The position numbers and the translations under genes were made by a program. Shown one piece after another: positions 9,201 through 20,871 of a stretch of DNA of 64,000 nucleotides (within the stretch, counting starts at the first letter, position 1; the number at the start of each line of letters is the position of its first letter). The stretch comes from Marsupella aquatica (lineage: Eukaryota; Marchantiophyta): assembly GCA_973895155.1 (NCBI GenBank), contig OZ316896.1:6820001-6884000 (forward strand), read 5' to 3'. The notes beneath the pieces were generated by a model. That model did no database searches and was not told where the DNA came from. It saw only the letters and a program-made list of their open reading frames with translations.

Positions 9201-11292
9201 GTGAGCTCTAAGTGTGGTGCTAGTGTCACGGAAAACACTAACATTGTCTCTCATTTCTTGATCTGGTGTAACATCTCTGATCAATCTTCCTGCAAGTCTA
9301 ACTGGAAGTGCAAAAGCATTTCAATCGGATGGTGTTAGTTTATTCGTGGTAGCCATGGTCAAGGTTCACAGGATTGTTGACTCAAGGTAGCTCTCTCCTC
9401 ATGAATTCAGGAAAATGGGACTTTGCAATTTGCTGAAGATTTGAATAGTCATATTGGTTAACTCTTTGGAGCTCTGAAGGGTCGTCATCTCGTAGCTTTC
9501 TTTGTCAGAGACTGAAGGAATGCGCTCTGCACATTTGTATCAGTCTGAAGATTTGAATAGTTATATTGGTTAACTCTTTGGAGCTCTGAAGGGTCGTCAT
9601 CTCGTAGCTTTCTTTGTCAGAGACTGAAGGAATGCGCTCTGCACATTTGTATCAGTCTGAAGATTTGAATAGTTGCTGATTTTTCTTCGCGTCGTGACTT
9701 CCAATTTCGCTTCCCTTTGTCAGTCATTCCTCATTCTGAAAGACATTTCTTTTGGAGGAGAGTTGGTGCGGGTGCATTCTTGGAGATCCTTGGTTTACAA
9801 GAGGCAGCTTCAATGGTCGCACCGTTCCGTCATTTCTCAAATCCACGCCCTTTCAAGTTTGCTCGATCCATGGCTTGTATGCCCCTTTGTTGACACTTCT
9901 CTGCATATGGTGTCCGCAAGCGTTGTGTCGTTTCATCGAGTTCTCGGCGAGGTGCGTCTCTTCCGTGTGTCCCGTCAACTTGTAACCCTTCAACTAGTAA
10001 ACACTTAACTTGTAAACTCGTAAAGTCATAATCGTCACGACGCTTACCCGTAACTCGTAAGGGTTAACCCGCAATGCCTTATCCCCTCGTATCTCGGCGA
10101 GTCCTTAGTAGCAAAGTACCCTTTCCACTTCAGATTTCTCACTGCTTTAGCTAACCTACTTTATCTGTGCCTCCGATTTTGTCTTTGCATCAATGTACTA
10201 GCTAAGTCTTGTATAGAAATCACTATATATTCCTCTCTTGTAATTCTTCCATTTAGCCTTAATATAACCAAATGTAGATTTACTCGTTCCCACCAAGTAA
10301 TAGATAGCCAATTATGAACTCCATACTACATCTCACACTTAACACCAAAGTTTGCGCATATCTATTGTGCAAGATGGCATAAGATATTCTAAAAAAAATA
10401 AAATCTCCAACTATTTATCTATGGCTTTTGCCGCCTAATTTTCCTAACAGTCTATCAAATTGGTTGCACTTTTATCTAAGTCGACTTCTCATAATGTAAG
10501 AAGTTCATACTCTTCCTATACTATAGATTTAATTGACCAAAGTGAACTGTCTCTTAATTTCCTATCTTTCTTCTCTACAATTATGGTAAGTTAAAGTCTA
10601 CCAGCTCTCTTGATTTAATTAAATCAGACTTAATCCCTCCTCTAAAAGTAGCTTCTTCCTACCACAACTTAGGAAGTCATGCTATAATTAAAGTCCTCCT
10701 AACAATCATATGGAGACTTTACTCAATCTCCTTTCTTAATTCCAAAGCATTGCTTTTTAAGCACTTTTAAGCCTCTTCTTCTTAGCCTTCATTTTTCTCC
10801 TTCCTCTCATAACAAGGAGAACTCCTTCTCGAATTACCTCTGCAAATGCAGCTGGTGCATCTGTGAAAGTGTAAGGTCGAGCTTCCAAAACTTGAATTGA
10901 CCATTCTTCATATGTATCCATAAGGAATATTTCTTTCTGTAATTTCTCAATCAATTCAATTCTGAAATTTGACATCCACTGCCTGCATATCATATTACCC
11001 CTTCTCCAAGAGATAAACAATGAAGTCTTGAGAAAGATGTCCTTTCTATAAGAGGAATGGCCTTCCCTCCTATATCCATTCATCTTTCTCCCTTGGTTAT
11101 AATAGAGTTAAAATCAGAGTAGAGATAACTTCCTCCTAAATGGAATTGGCCTAACTCCACTTACAATGGTTACTCTCTTTCTCCCTGGCCTGAAAATCTC
11201 TCTTAAAATCCAAGGCTTCTAATTTGGTCATTCACTGCCTAATGTCAAACCATTCCTGAATCTGTTCCCCGGCAGCGGCGCCAAAAATCTCA
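6226..11292 (-). mobile_element. Retroelement unit 2
   Basis: Full 5,067-bp unit: LTR 6226-7797, internal 7798-11292. It carries the A variant at 6417 and T at 6562, where unit 1 has a private G. Confidence 0.88.
8158..9012 (-). CDS. Gag capsid protein, unit 2
   Basis: Protein identical to unit 1 gag; preferred start ATG at 8952. Open from start to stop. Confidence 0.75.
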   Translation of the reverse strand: MNLNATPSQPSLFLPTHLINMARNNIRYDTFKGTSKEDAETYLKEFEATAISNGHSQDAEKASIFGGLMKKGAQKWHHRFLDKNDWTKTKAAFLEKYKEDGAAARAFTKISYLKMNKYGSVRKYADKLEELVDKYNPATSKSTVRDWFINGLPSRIARYVRREGGTTYGEALAAAQKYVDSEVSGKKRLKKELKKYIKKKKKKKLNSESESMSDEGSDNSSEENTKRTTPSSSNDETSSSSEFEKAKTKKKKQVPDISTISPKVKQVYKLLDKLSSQVSNLIHN

Positions 11293-14200
11293 TGTAGTTT
11301 GCCATAGAGAACCAAAAATCACATTTTAAAGTCTCCAAACTCGGTATTCGTTCCCTTTAAGAACAAGATGGGGTTGGTTTGATGTAATAAACTAAAAACA
11401 AAGCTTTAAGCTCTTGTGTCACACATAGTAATCAATCTTGACTACTTTAATCAGGTACTTTGAAGATCGCTCCACAGCGGTGAATAGTTTTTGATGATAA
11501 CTCAACATCAGATAACCTTCAATTAAGCAAAAGATTGCAATTAACAAAACACAAGGAAAAATCTCTCAGAGTATGCTTAAGGGAGTCTGGAATAGACCAA
11601 GGTTACTCCTTAGACATAAGTAATAATGTAATGACTTTAAAGGAATCCAAATCCACACGGCTTTTCAGATCTAAACTGCATACTAGAGTATCCTTTTAAA
11701 ATGCTGGCAACATGTCTTGACCTTTCTTCCTAAGTGATACTTAGTCAAGATCTAAAAGGATAAATACTTCAGCATTTAGATGGTACTAAGCAACATGAAG
11801 GTGAAAACATCATTTCCAATGCAACTTAAACTCAATGAGTTAACTCTAAGAACTTGTGAGATTACAATGTGTCACCAAAGCGGAATCTGACATTATAATT
11901 CACGAGATTCATAACTGAGGTTTTACTTCAAGTATTTGGGTTCCAAAATACAAGAAGGAGGTAAGTCTCTCCAAATGTTAAACCTGATCTCGAACTCATA
12001 GATTCATGATCAACTAGTTTAACACAAGGGAGAGGCAAAACTGCAAAACTTAACCATCTCTCTACACTAGGGGAAGAGGTATAAATAGTGATGAACTACA
12101 GAATAAGAGGTCACAGGGTCGAAGAGACATGCCTCTTCATACCCCTCAAAATTTTAAAATGGCGATTCAGTAAGTGAAAAGCCGGAAAAATGGCTAAGTA
12201 TGAACTCTTAAACTCTTAAAAACTTAAACTCTTAAAAACGTAAAAACTTAAACTCTTAAACTCTTAATTTCGGTATACTAAAAATTGAGTAGATTCAACT
12301 ATTTTTAACTTTCTACTCCTGGTTCGGAAAACTCTGAAATTTTTCCAGTAGGGTTTCCTAGGTACAGACTACAGCCTAAAGAAGTATGACAGCTTCTAAA
12401 GCTCTACAACACATTTAGAAAAATTGGTAAAAGTACTATACTTTTCAATACTAGCTAAAAAGATAGTCTCCTTCAAGCTTGTTGTCGAATATCATCGGGT
12501 TCGAGCAGCTCCACGTAGGTGACAGTCCGATTCTGTGTTACCTCCATCAGCTCAGTCTGACGTGGTGATCCTCGAGAGTAGGGTAGGCACCTTAGTTGTC
12601 TCTCAGGATACATCAAAGGCATTCGCTTCATCAAATAACAGGAATCTATACGAAGAGCTTCTCTGTATATCCCTAGTACATCATAGTTGTTGCAGGTGGC
12701 AGCATACACTTGAGGATAGTGATGCAGAAACTCATCACTATTCATCATCCTGGAATAGAAGGGTCGAAGTCTCCATTTGACATCTCTGAAATACCGGTTG
12801 AAGCTGGGCAGAGTTTGAGAGGTAAGGTGGAAGAGAAGTCAGTAATGAGCGCCTATGTCTTGCATTCCTTCCCTTTCAAGGTGAGCTCTTCATCCGTTGT
12901 GGAGTCCCGTTGAACTAGTTGTAAGATGTCACGATCACAGAGTCGCCAAATCTTAAGGTGTAACTCGTAAAGCAGTGAACTAGTAAACTCGTAAACTGAG
13001 TTTACTCGTAACTTAGGAACTTAGTAACTTTGAATGCTGTTTTAGTTACAGTTAGCAATAATTGCAGTCTAAACACCGTAAAAAATTTAAAAATTTTCAG
13101 TTTCTTCATGCTTTTGGAATTACCCACTACTTACATAGCCCTCTCCTCAAGCGGCGCCGTGCCCTCACAAGCCTTTCTGAAGTCTTCCACCAGAACTAAA
13201 TCGCCTTTGAAATGCACATTGGTTTCAATTGTGTATTAAGTTTGATACTTGACTGGACAATTTGTCAAGCAACTTGTATACTTGCTTAACTTTTGGTGAA
13301 ATTGTGGAAATATCTGGTACTTGCTTCTTTTTCTTGGTTTTTGCTTTTTCAAATTCAGAGCTAGAGCTGGTTTCATCATTTGAAGAACTAGGTGTTGTCC
13401 TTTTAGTGTTCTCTTCACTGCTGTTGTCACTCCCCTCGTCTGACATGGATTCTGATTCAGAATTGAGTTTCTTTTTCTTTTTCTTCTTAATATATTTCTT
13501 GAGCTCTTTTTTCAATCTTTTCTTTCCAGACACTTCTGAATCAACATATTTCTGTGCTGCAGCTAAAGCTTCTCCATATGTGGTTCCACCTTCTCTTCTC
13601 ACATATCTTGCAATTCTAGATGGCAGTCCATTTATGAACCAATCTCTGACTGTTGATTTTGATGTAGCCGGGTTGTATTTGTCAACTAACTCTTCCAGCT
13701 TATCTGCATATTTCCGAACAGATCCATACTTGTTCATTTTTAAATAAGAAATTTTTGTGAAGGCTCTTGCTGCTGCCCCATCTTCTTTGTATTTCTCTAA
13801 AAATGCAGCTTTTGTCTTTGTCCAGTCATTTTTATCTAAAAATCGATGATGCCACTTTTGTGCTCCTTTCTTCATAAGTCCTCCAAAAATGCTTGCCTTC
13901 TCAGCGTCTTGGCTATGTCCATTTGAAATTGCAGTAGCTTCAAACTCCTTTAAGTAGGTCTCTGCATCCTCTTTAGATGTCCCTTTGAAGGTGTCATAGC
14001 GAATATTATTCCGGGCCATGTTGATCAAATGAGTAGGAAGAAATAAACTAGGCTGTGAAGGAGTGGCATTGAGATTCAATCAGGTGGAGGAATCTTTTAG
14101 GTGCAGATGAGGCTCCTTGTTTCTTCTTCCAAATTGGTTGACTATTCTCACTCAGATATCCCTTATCTTGACTACCTGTGTCTTTTTTATAATTTGAATA

Positions 14201-16359
14201 GAGACCGCCTTAAGCTCTCCCATAATTTTTGTTTAACTCTCATCAGTCCAAATGAGGGAGAATTGGGGTGAGCTCTAAGTGTGGTGCTAGTGTCACGGAA
14301 AACACTAACATTGTCTCTCATTTCTTGATCTGGTGTAACATCTCTGATCAATCTTCCTGCAAGTCTAACTGGAAGTGCAAAAGCATTTCAATCGGATGGT
14401 GTTAGTTTATTCGTGGTAGCCATGGTCAAGGTTCACAGGATTGTTGACTCAAGGTAGCTCTCTCCTCATGAATTCAGGAAAATGGGACTTTGCAATTTGC
14501 TGAAGATTTGAATAGTCATATTGGTTAACTCTTTGGAGCTCTGAAGGGTCGTCATCTCGTAGCTTTCTTTGTCAGAGACTGAAGGAATGCGCTCTGCACA
14601 TTTGTATCAGTCTGAAGATTTGAATAGTTATATTGGTTAACTCTTTGGAGCTCTGAAGGGTCGTCATCTCGTAGCTTTCTTTGTCAGAGACTGAAGGAAT
14701 GCGCTCTGCACATTTGTATCAGTCTGAAGATTTGAATAGTTGCTGATTTTTCTTCGCGTCGTGACTTCCAATTTCGCTTCCCTTTGTCAGTCATTCCTCA
14801 TTCTGAAAGACATTTCTTTTGGAGGAGAGTTGGTGCGGGTGCATTCTTGGAGATCCTTGGTTTACAAGAGGCAGCTTCAATGGTCGCACCGTTCCGTCAT
14901 TTCTCAAATCCACGCCCTTTCAAGTTTGCTCGATCCATGGCTTGTATGCCCCTTTGTTGACACTTCTCTGCATATGGTGTCCGCAAGCGTTGTGTCGTTT
15001 CATCGAGTTCTCGGCGAGGTGCGTCTCTTCCGTGTGTCCCGTCAACTTGTAACCCTTCAACTAGTAAACACTTAACTTGTAAACTCGTAAAGTCATAATC
15101 GTCACGACGCTTACCCGTAACTCGTAAGGGTTAACCCGCAATGCCTTATCCCCTCGTATCTCGGCGAGTCCTTAGTAGCAAAGTACCCTTTCCACTTCAG
15201 ATTTCTCACTGCTTTAGCTAACCTACTTTATCTGTGCCTCCGATTTTGTCTTTGCATCAATGTACTAGCTAAGTCTTGTATAGAAATCACTATATATTCC
15301 TCTCTTGTAATTCTTCCATTTAGCCTTAATATAACCAAATGTAGATTTACTCGTTCCCACCAAGTAATAGATAGCCAATTATGAACTCCATACTACATCT
15401 CACACTTAACACCAAAGTTTGCGCATATCTATTGTGCAAGATGGCATAAGATATTCTAAAAAAAATAAAATCTCCAACTATTTATCTATGGCTTTTGCCG
15501 CCTAATTTTCCTAACAGTCTATCAAATTGGTTGCACTTTTATCTAAGTCGACTTCTCATAATGTAAGAAGTTCATACTCTTCCTATACTATAGATTTAAT
15601 TGACCAAAGTGAACTGTCTCTTAATTTCCTATCTTTCTTCTCTACAATTATGGTAAGTTAAAGTCTACCAGCTCTCTTGATTTAATTAAATCAGACTTAA
15701 TCCCTCCTCTAAAAGTAGCTTCTTCCTACCACAACTTAGGAAGTCATGCTATAATTAAAGTCCTCCTAACAATCATATGGAGACTTTACTCAATCTCCTT
15801 TCTTAATTCCAAAGCATTGCTTTTTAAGCACTTTTAAGCCTCTTCTTCTTAGCCTTCATTTTTCTCCTTCCTCTCATAACAAGGAGAACTCCTTCTCGAA
15901 TTACCTCTGCAAATGCAGCTGGTGCATCTGTGAAAGTGTAAGGTCGAGCTTCCAAAACTTGAATTGACCATTCTTCATATGTATCCATAAGGAATATTTC
16001 TTTCTGTAATTTCTCAATCAATTCAATTCTGAAATTTGACATCCACTGCCTGCATATCATATTACCCCTTCTCCAAGAGATAAACAATGAAGTCTTGAGA
16101 AAGATGTCCTTTCTATAAGAGGAATGGCCTTCCCTCCTATATCCATTCATCTTTCTCCCTTGGTTATAATAGAGTTAAAATCAGAGTAGAGATAACTTCC
16201 TCCTAAATGGAATTGGCCTAACTCCACTTACAATGGTTACTCTCTTTCTCCCTGGCCTGAAAATCTCTCTTAAAATCCAAGGCTTCTAATTTGGTCATTC
16301 ACTGCCTAATGTCAAACCATTCCTGAATCTGTTCCCCGGCAGCGGCGCCAAAAATCTCA
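11293..16359 (-). mobile_element. Retroelement unit 3
   Basis: Full 5,067-bp unit: LTR 11293-12864, internal 12865-16359. A variant at 11484, as in unit 2, so units 2 and 3 could descend from one duplication. Confidence 0.88.
13225..14079 (-). CDS. Gag capsid protein, unit 3
   Basis: Protein identical to unit 1 gag; preferred start ATG at 14019. Confidence 0.75.
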   Translation of the reverse strand: MNLNATPSQPSLFLPTHLINMARNNIRYDTFKGTSKEDAETYLKEFEATAISNGHSQDAEKASIFGGLMKKGAQKWHHRFLDKNDWTKTKAAFLEKYKEDGAAARAFTKISYLKMNKYGSVRKYADKLEELVDKYNPATSKSTVRDWFINGLPSRIARYVRREGGTTYGEALAAAQKYVDSEVSGKKRLKKELKKYIKKKKKKKLNSESESMSDEGSDNSSEENTKRTTPSSSNDETSSSSEFEKAKTKKKKQVPDISTISPKVKQVYKLLDKLSSQVSNLIHN

Positions 16360-18131
16360 TGTAGTTTGCCATAGAGAACCAAAAATCACATTTTAAAGTC
16401 TCCAAACTCGGTATTCGTTCCCTTTAAGAACAAGATGGGGTTGGTTTGATGTAATAAACTAAAAACAAAGCTTTAAGCTCTTGTGTCACACATAGTAATC
16501 AATCTTGACTACTTTAATCAGGTACTTTGAAGATCGCTCCACAGCGGTGAGTAGTTTTTGATGATAACTCAACATCAGATAACCTTCAATTAAGCAAAAG
16601 ATTGCAATTAACAAAACACAAGGAAAAATCTCTCAGAGTATGCTTAAGGGAGTCTGGAATAGACCAAGGTTACTCCTTAGACATAAGTAATAATGTAATG
16701 ACTTTAAAGGAATCCAAATCCACACGGCTTTTCAGATCTAAACTGCATACTAGAGTATCCTTTTAAAATGCTGGCAACATGTCTTGACCTTTCTTCCTAA
16801 GTGATACTTAGTCAAGATCTAAAAGGATAAATACTTCAGCATTTAGATGGTACTAAGCAACATGAAGGTGAAAACATCATTTCCAATGCAACTTAAACTC
16901 AATGAGTTAACTCTAAGAACTTGTGAGATTACAATGTGTCACCAAAGCGGAATCTGACATTATAATTCACGAGATTCATAACTGAGGTTTTACTTCAAGT
17001 ATTTGGGTTCCAAAATACAAGAAGGAGGTAAGTCTCTCCAAATGTTAAACCTGATCTCGAACTCATAGATTCATGATCAACTAGTTTAACACAAGGGAGA
17101 GGCAAAACTGCAAAACTTAACCATCTCTCTACACTAGGGGAAGAGGTATAAATAGTGATGAACTACAGAATAAGAGGTCACAGGGTCGAAGAGACATGCC
17201 TCTTCATACCCCTCAAAATTTTAAAATGGCGATTCAGTAAGTGAAAAGCCGGAAAAATGGCTAAGTATGAACTCTTAAACTCTTAAAAACTTAAACTCTT
17301 AAAAACGTAAAAACTTAAACTCTTAAACTCTTAATTTCGGTATACTAAAAATTGAGTAGATTCAACTATTTTTAACTTTCTACTCCTGGTTCGGAAAACT
17401 CTGAAATTTTTCCAGTAGGGTTTCCTAGGTACAGACTACAGCCTAAAGAAGTATGACAGCTTCTAAAGCTCTACAACACATTTAGAAAAATTGGTAAAAG
17501 TACTATACTTTTCAATACTAGCTAAAAAGATAGTCTCCTTCAAGCTTGTTGTCGAATATCATCGGGTTCGAGCAGCTCCACGTAGGTGACAGTCCGATTC
17601 TGTGTTACCTCCATCAGCTCAGTCTGACGTGGTGATCCTCGAGAGTAGGGTAGGCACCTTAGTTGTCTCTCAGGATACATCAAAGGCATTCGCTTCATCA
17701 AATAACAGGAATCTATACGAAGAGCTTCTCTGTATATCCCTAGTACATCATAGTTGTTGCAGGTGGCAGCATACACTTGAGGATAGTGATGCAGAAACTC
17801 ATCACTATTCATCATCCTGGAATAGAAGGGTCGAAGTCTCCATTTGACATCTCTGAAATACCGGTTGAAGCTGGGCAGAGTTTGAGAGGTAAGGTGGAAG
17901 AGAAGTCAGTAATGAGCGCCTATGTCTTGCATTCCTTCCCTTTCAAGGTGAGCTCTTCATCCGTTGTGGAGTCCCGTTGAACTAGTTGTAAGATGTCACG
18001 ATCACAGAGTCGCCAAATCTTAAGGTGTAACTCGTAAAGCAGTGAACTAGTAAACTCGTAAACTGAGTTTACTCGTAACTTAGGAACTTAGTAACTTTGA
18101 ATGCTGTTTTAGTTACAGTTAGCAATAATTG

Positions 18132-18231
18132 NNNNNNNNNNNNNNNNNNNNNNNNNNNNNNNNNNNNNNNNNNNNNNNNNNNNNNNNNNNNNNNNNNNNN
18201 NNNNNNNNNNNNNNNNNNNNNNNNNNNNNNN
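18132..18231. other. Assembly gap (100 N)
   Basis: Exactly 100 Ns, the usual placeholder for a gap of unknown length. By comparison with the other units the missing sequence should be about 654 bp: the end of the pre-gag segment and the C-terminal half of gag. It marks the array as hard to assemble, so the true number of units may differ. Confidence 0.95.
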
Positions 18232-18592
18232 CAGATCCATACTTGTTCATTTTTAAATAAGAAATTTTTGTGAAGGCTCTTGCTGCTGCCCCATCTTCTT
18301 TGTATTTCTCTAAAAATGCAGCTTTTGTCTTTGTCCAGTCATTTTTATCTAAAAATCGATGATGCCACTTTTGTGCTCCTTTCTTCATAAGTCCTCCAAA
18401 AATGCTTGCCTTCTCAGCGTCTTGGCTATGTCCATTTGAAATTGCAGTAGCTTCAAACTCCTTTAAGTAGGTCTCTGCATCCTCTTTAGATGTCCCTTTG
18501 AAGGTGTCATAGCGAATATTATTCCGGGCCATGTTGATCAAATGAGTAGGAAGAAATAAACTAGGCTGTGAAGGAGTGGCATTGAGATTCAA
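18232..18592 (-). CDS. Gag capsid protein, unit 4 (N-terminal part, C-terminus in gap)
   Basis: The first roughly 120 codons match the other gag copies exactly, then the frame runs into the N gap. The break is an assembly artefact, not a biological truncation. Confidence 0.7.
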
Positions 18593-20871
18593 TCAGGTGG
18601 AGGAATCTTTTAGGTGCAGATGAGGCTCCTTGTTTCTTCTTCCAAATTGGTTGACTATTCTCACTCAGATATCCCTTATCTTGACTACCTGTGTCTTTTT
18701 TATAATTTGAATAGAGACCGCCTTAAGCTCTCCCATAATTTTTGTTTAACTCTCATCAGTCCAAATGAGGGAGAATTGGGTGAGCTCTAAGTGTGGTGCT
18801 AGTGTCACGGAAAACACTAACATTGTCTCTCATTTCTTGATCTGGTGTAACATCTCTGATCAATCTTCCTGCAAGTCTAACTGGAAGTGCAAAAGCATTT
18901 CAATCGGATGGTGTTAGTTTATTCGTGGTAGCCATGGTCAAGGTTCACAGGATTGTTGACTCAAGGTAGCTCTCTCCTCATGAATTCAGGAAAATGGGAC
19001 TTTGCAATTTGCTGAAGATTTGAATAGTCATATTGGTTAACTCTTTGGAGCTCTGAAGGGTCGTCATCTCGTAGCTTTCTTTGTCAGAGACTGAAGGAAT
19101 GCGCTCTGCACATTTGTATCAGTCTGAAGATTTGAATAGTTATATTGGTTAACTCTTTGGAGCTCTGAAGGGTCGTCATCTCGTAGCTTTCTTTGTCAGA
19201 GACTGAAGGAATGCGCTCTGCACATTTGTATCAGTCTGAAGATTTGAATAGTTGCTGATTTTTCTTCGCGTCGTGACTTCCAATTTCGCTTCCCTTTGTC
19301 AGTCATTCCTCATTCTGAAAGACATTTCTTTTGGAGGAGAGTTGGTGCGGGTGCATTCTTGGAGATCCTTGGTTTACAAGAGGCAGCTTCAATGGTCGCA
19401 CCGTTCCGTCATTTCTCAAATCCACGCCCTTTCAAGTTTGCTCGATCCATGGCTTGTATGCCCCTTTGTTGACACTTCTCTGCATATGGTGTCCGCAAGC
19501 GTTGTGTCGTTTCATCGAGTTCTCGGCGAGGTGCGTCTCTTCCGTGTGTCCCGTCAACTTGTAACCCTTCAACTAGTAAACACTTAACTTGTAAACTCGT
19601 AAAGTCATAATCGTCACGACGCTTACCCGTAACTCGTAAGGGTTAACCCGCAATGCCTTATCCCCTCGTATCTCGGCGAGTCCTTAGTAGCAAAGTACCC
19701 TTTCCACTTCAGATTTCTCACTGCTTTAGCTAACCTACTTTATCTGTGCCTCCGATTTTGTCTTTGCATCAATGTACTAGCTAAGTCTTGTATAGAAATC
19801 ACTATATATTCCTCTCTTGTAATTCTTCCATTTAGCCTTAATATAACCAAATGTAGATTTACTCGTTCCCACCAAGTAATAGATAGCCAATTATGAACTC
19901 CATACTACATCTCACACTTAACACCAAAGTTTGCGCATATCTATTGTGCAAGATGGCATAAGATATTCTAAAAAAAATAAAATCTCCAACTATTTATCTA
20001 TGGCTTTTGCCGCCTAATTTTCCTAACAGTCTATCAAATTGGTTGCACTTTTATCTAAGTCGACTTCTCATAATGTAAGAAGTTCATACTCTTCCTATAC
20101 TATAGATTTAATTGACCAAAGTGAACTGTCTCTTAATTTCCTATCTTTCTTCTCTACAATTATGGTAAGTTAAAGTCTACCAGCTCTCTTGATTTAATTA
20201 AATCAGACTTAATCCCTCCTCTAAAAGTAGCTTCTTCCTACCACAACTTAGGAAGTCATGCTATAATTAAAGTCCTCCTAACAATCATATGGAGACTTTA
20301 CTCAATCTCCTTTCTTAATTCCAAAGCATTGCTTTTTAAGCACTTTTAAGCCTCTTCTTCTTAGCCTTCATTTTTCTCCTTCCTCTCATAACAAGGAGAA
20401 CTCCTTCTCGAATTACCTCTGCAAATGCAGCTGGTGCATCTGTGAAAGTGTAAGGTCGAGCTTCCAAAACTTGAATTGACCATTCTTCATATGTATCCAT
20501 AAGGAATATTTCTTTCTGTAATTTCTCAATCAATTCAATTCTGAAATTTGACATCCACTGCCTGCATATCATATTACCCCTTCTCCAAGAGATAAACAAT
20601 GAAGTCTTGAGAAAGATGTCCTTTCTATAAGAGGAATGGCCTTCCCTCCTATATCCATTCATCTTTCTCCCTTGGTTATAATAGAGTTAAAATCAGAGTA
20701 GAGATAACTTCCTCCTAAATGGAATTGGCCTAACTCCACTTACAATGGTTACTCTCTTTCTCCCTGGCCTGAAAATCTCTCTTAAAATCCAAGGCTTCTA
20801 ATTTGGTCATTCACTGCCTAATGTCAAACCATTCCTGAATCTGTTCCCCGGCAGCGGCGCCAAAAATCTCA

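Larger units (their letters stand above)
16360..20871 (-). mobile_element. Retroelement unit 4, interrupted by an assembly gap
   Basis: LTR 16360-17931; G variant at 16551. Alignment with unit 3 is exact up to 18131 and resumes at 18232, which corresponds to unit 3 position 13719, so about 654 bp are hidden behind 100 Ns. One G is missing from a GGGG run just after the gap region (GAATTGGG near 18776). Allowing for these two differences it is a complete unit. Confidence 0.85.

Noticed and set aside
18132-18231. Deletion in unit 4
   Set aside because: The shortening is an N-filled gap; flanking sequence aligns fully with other units.
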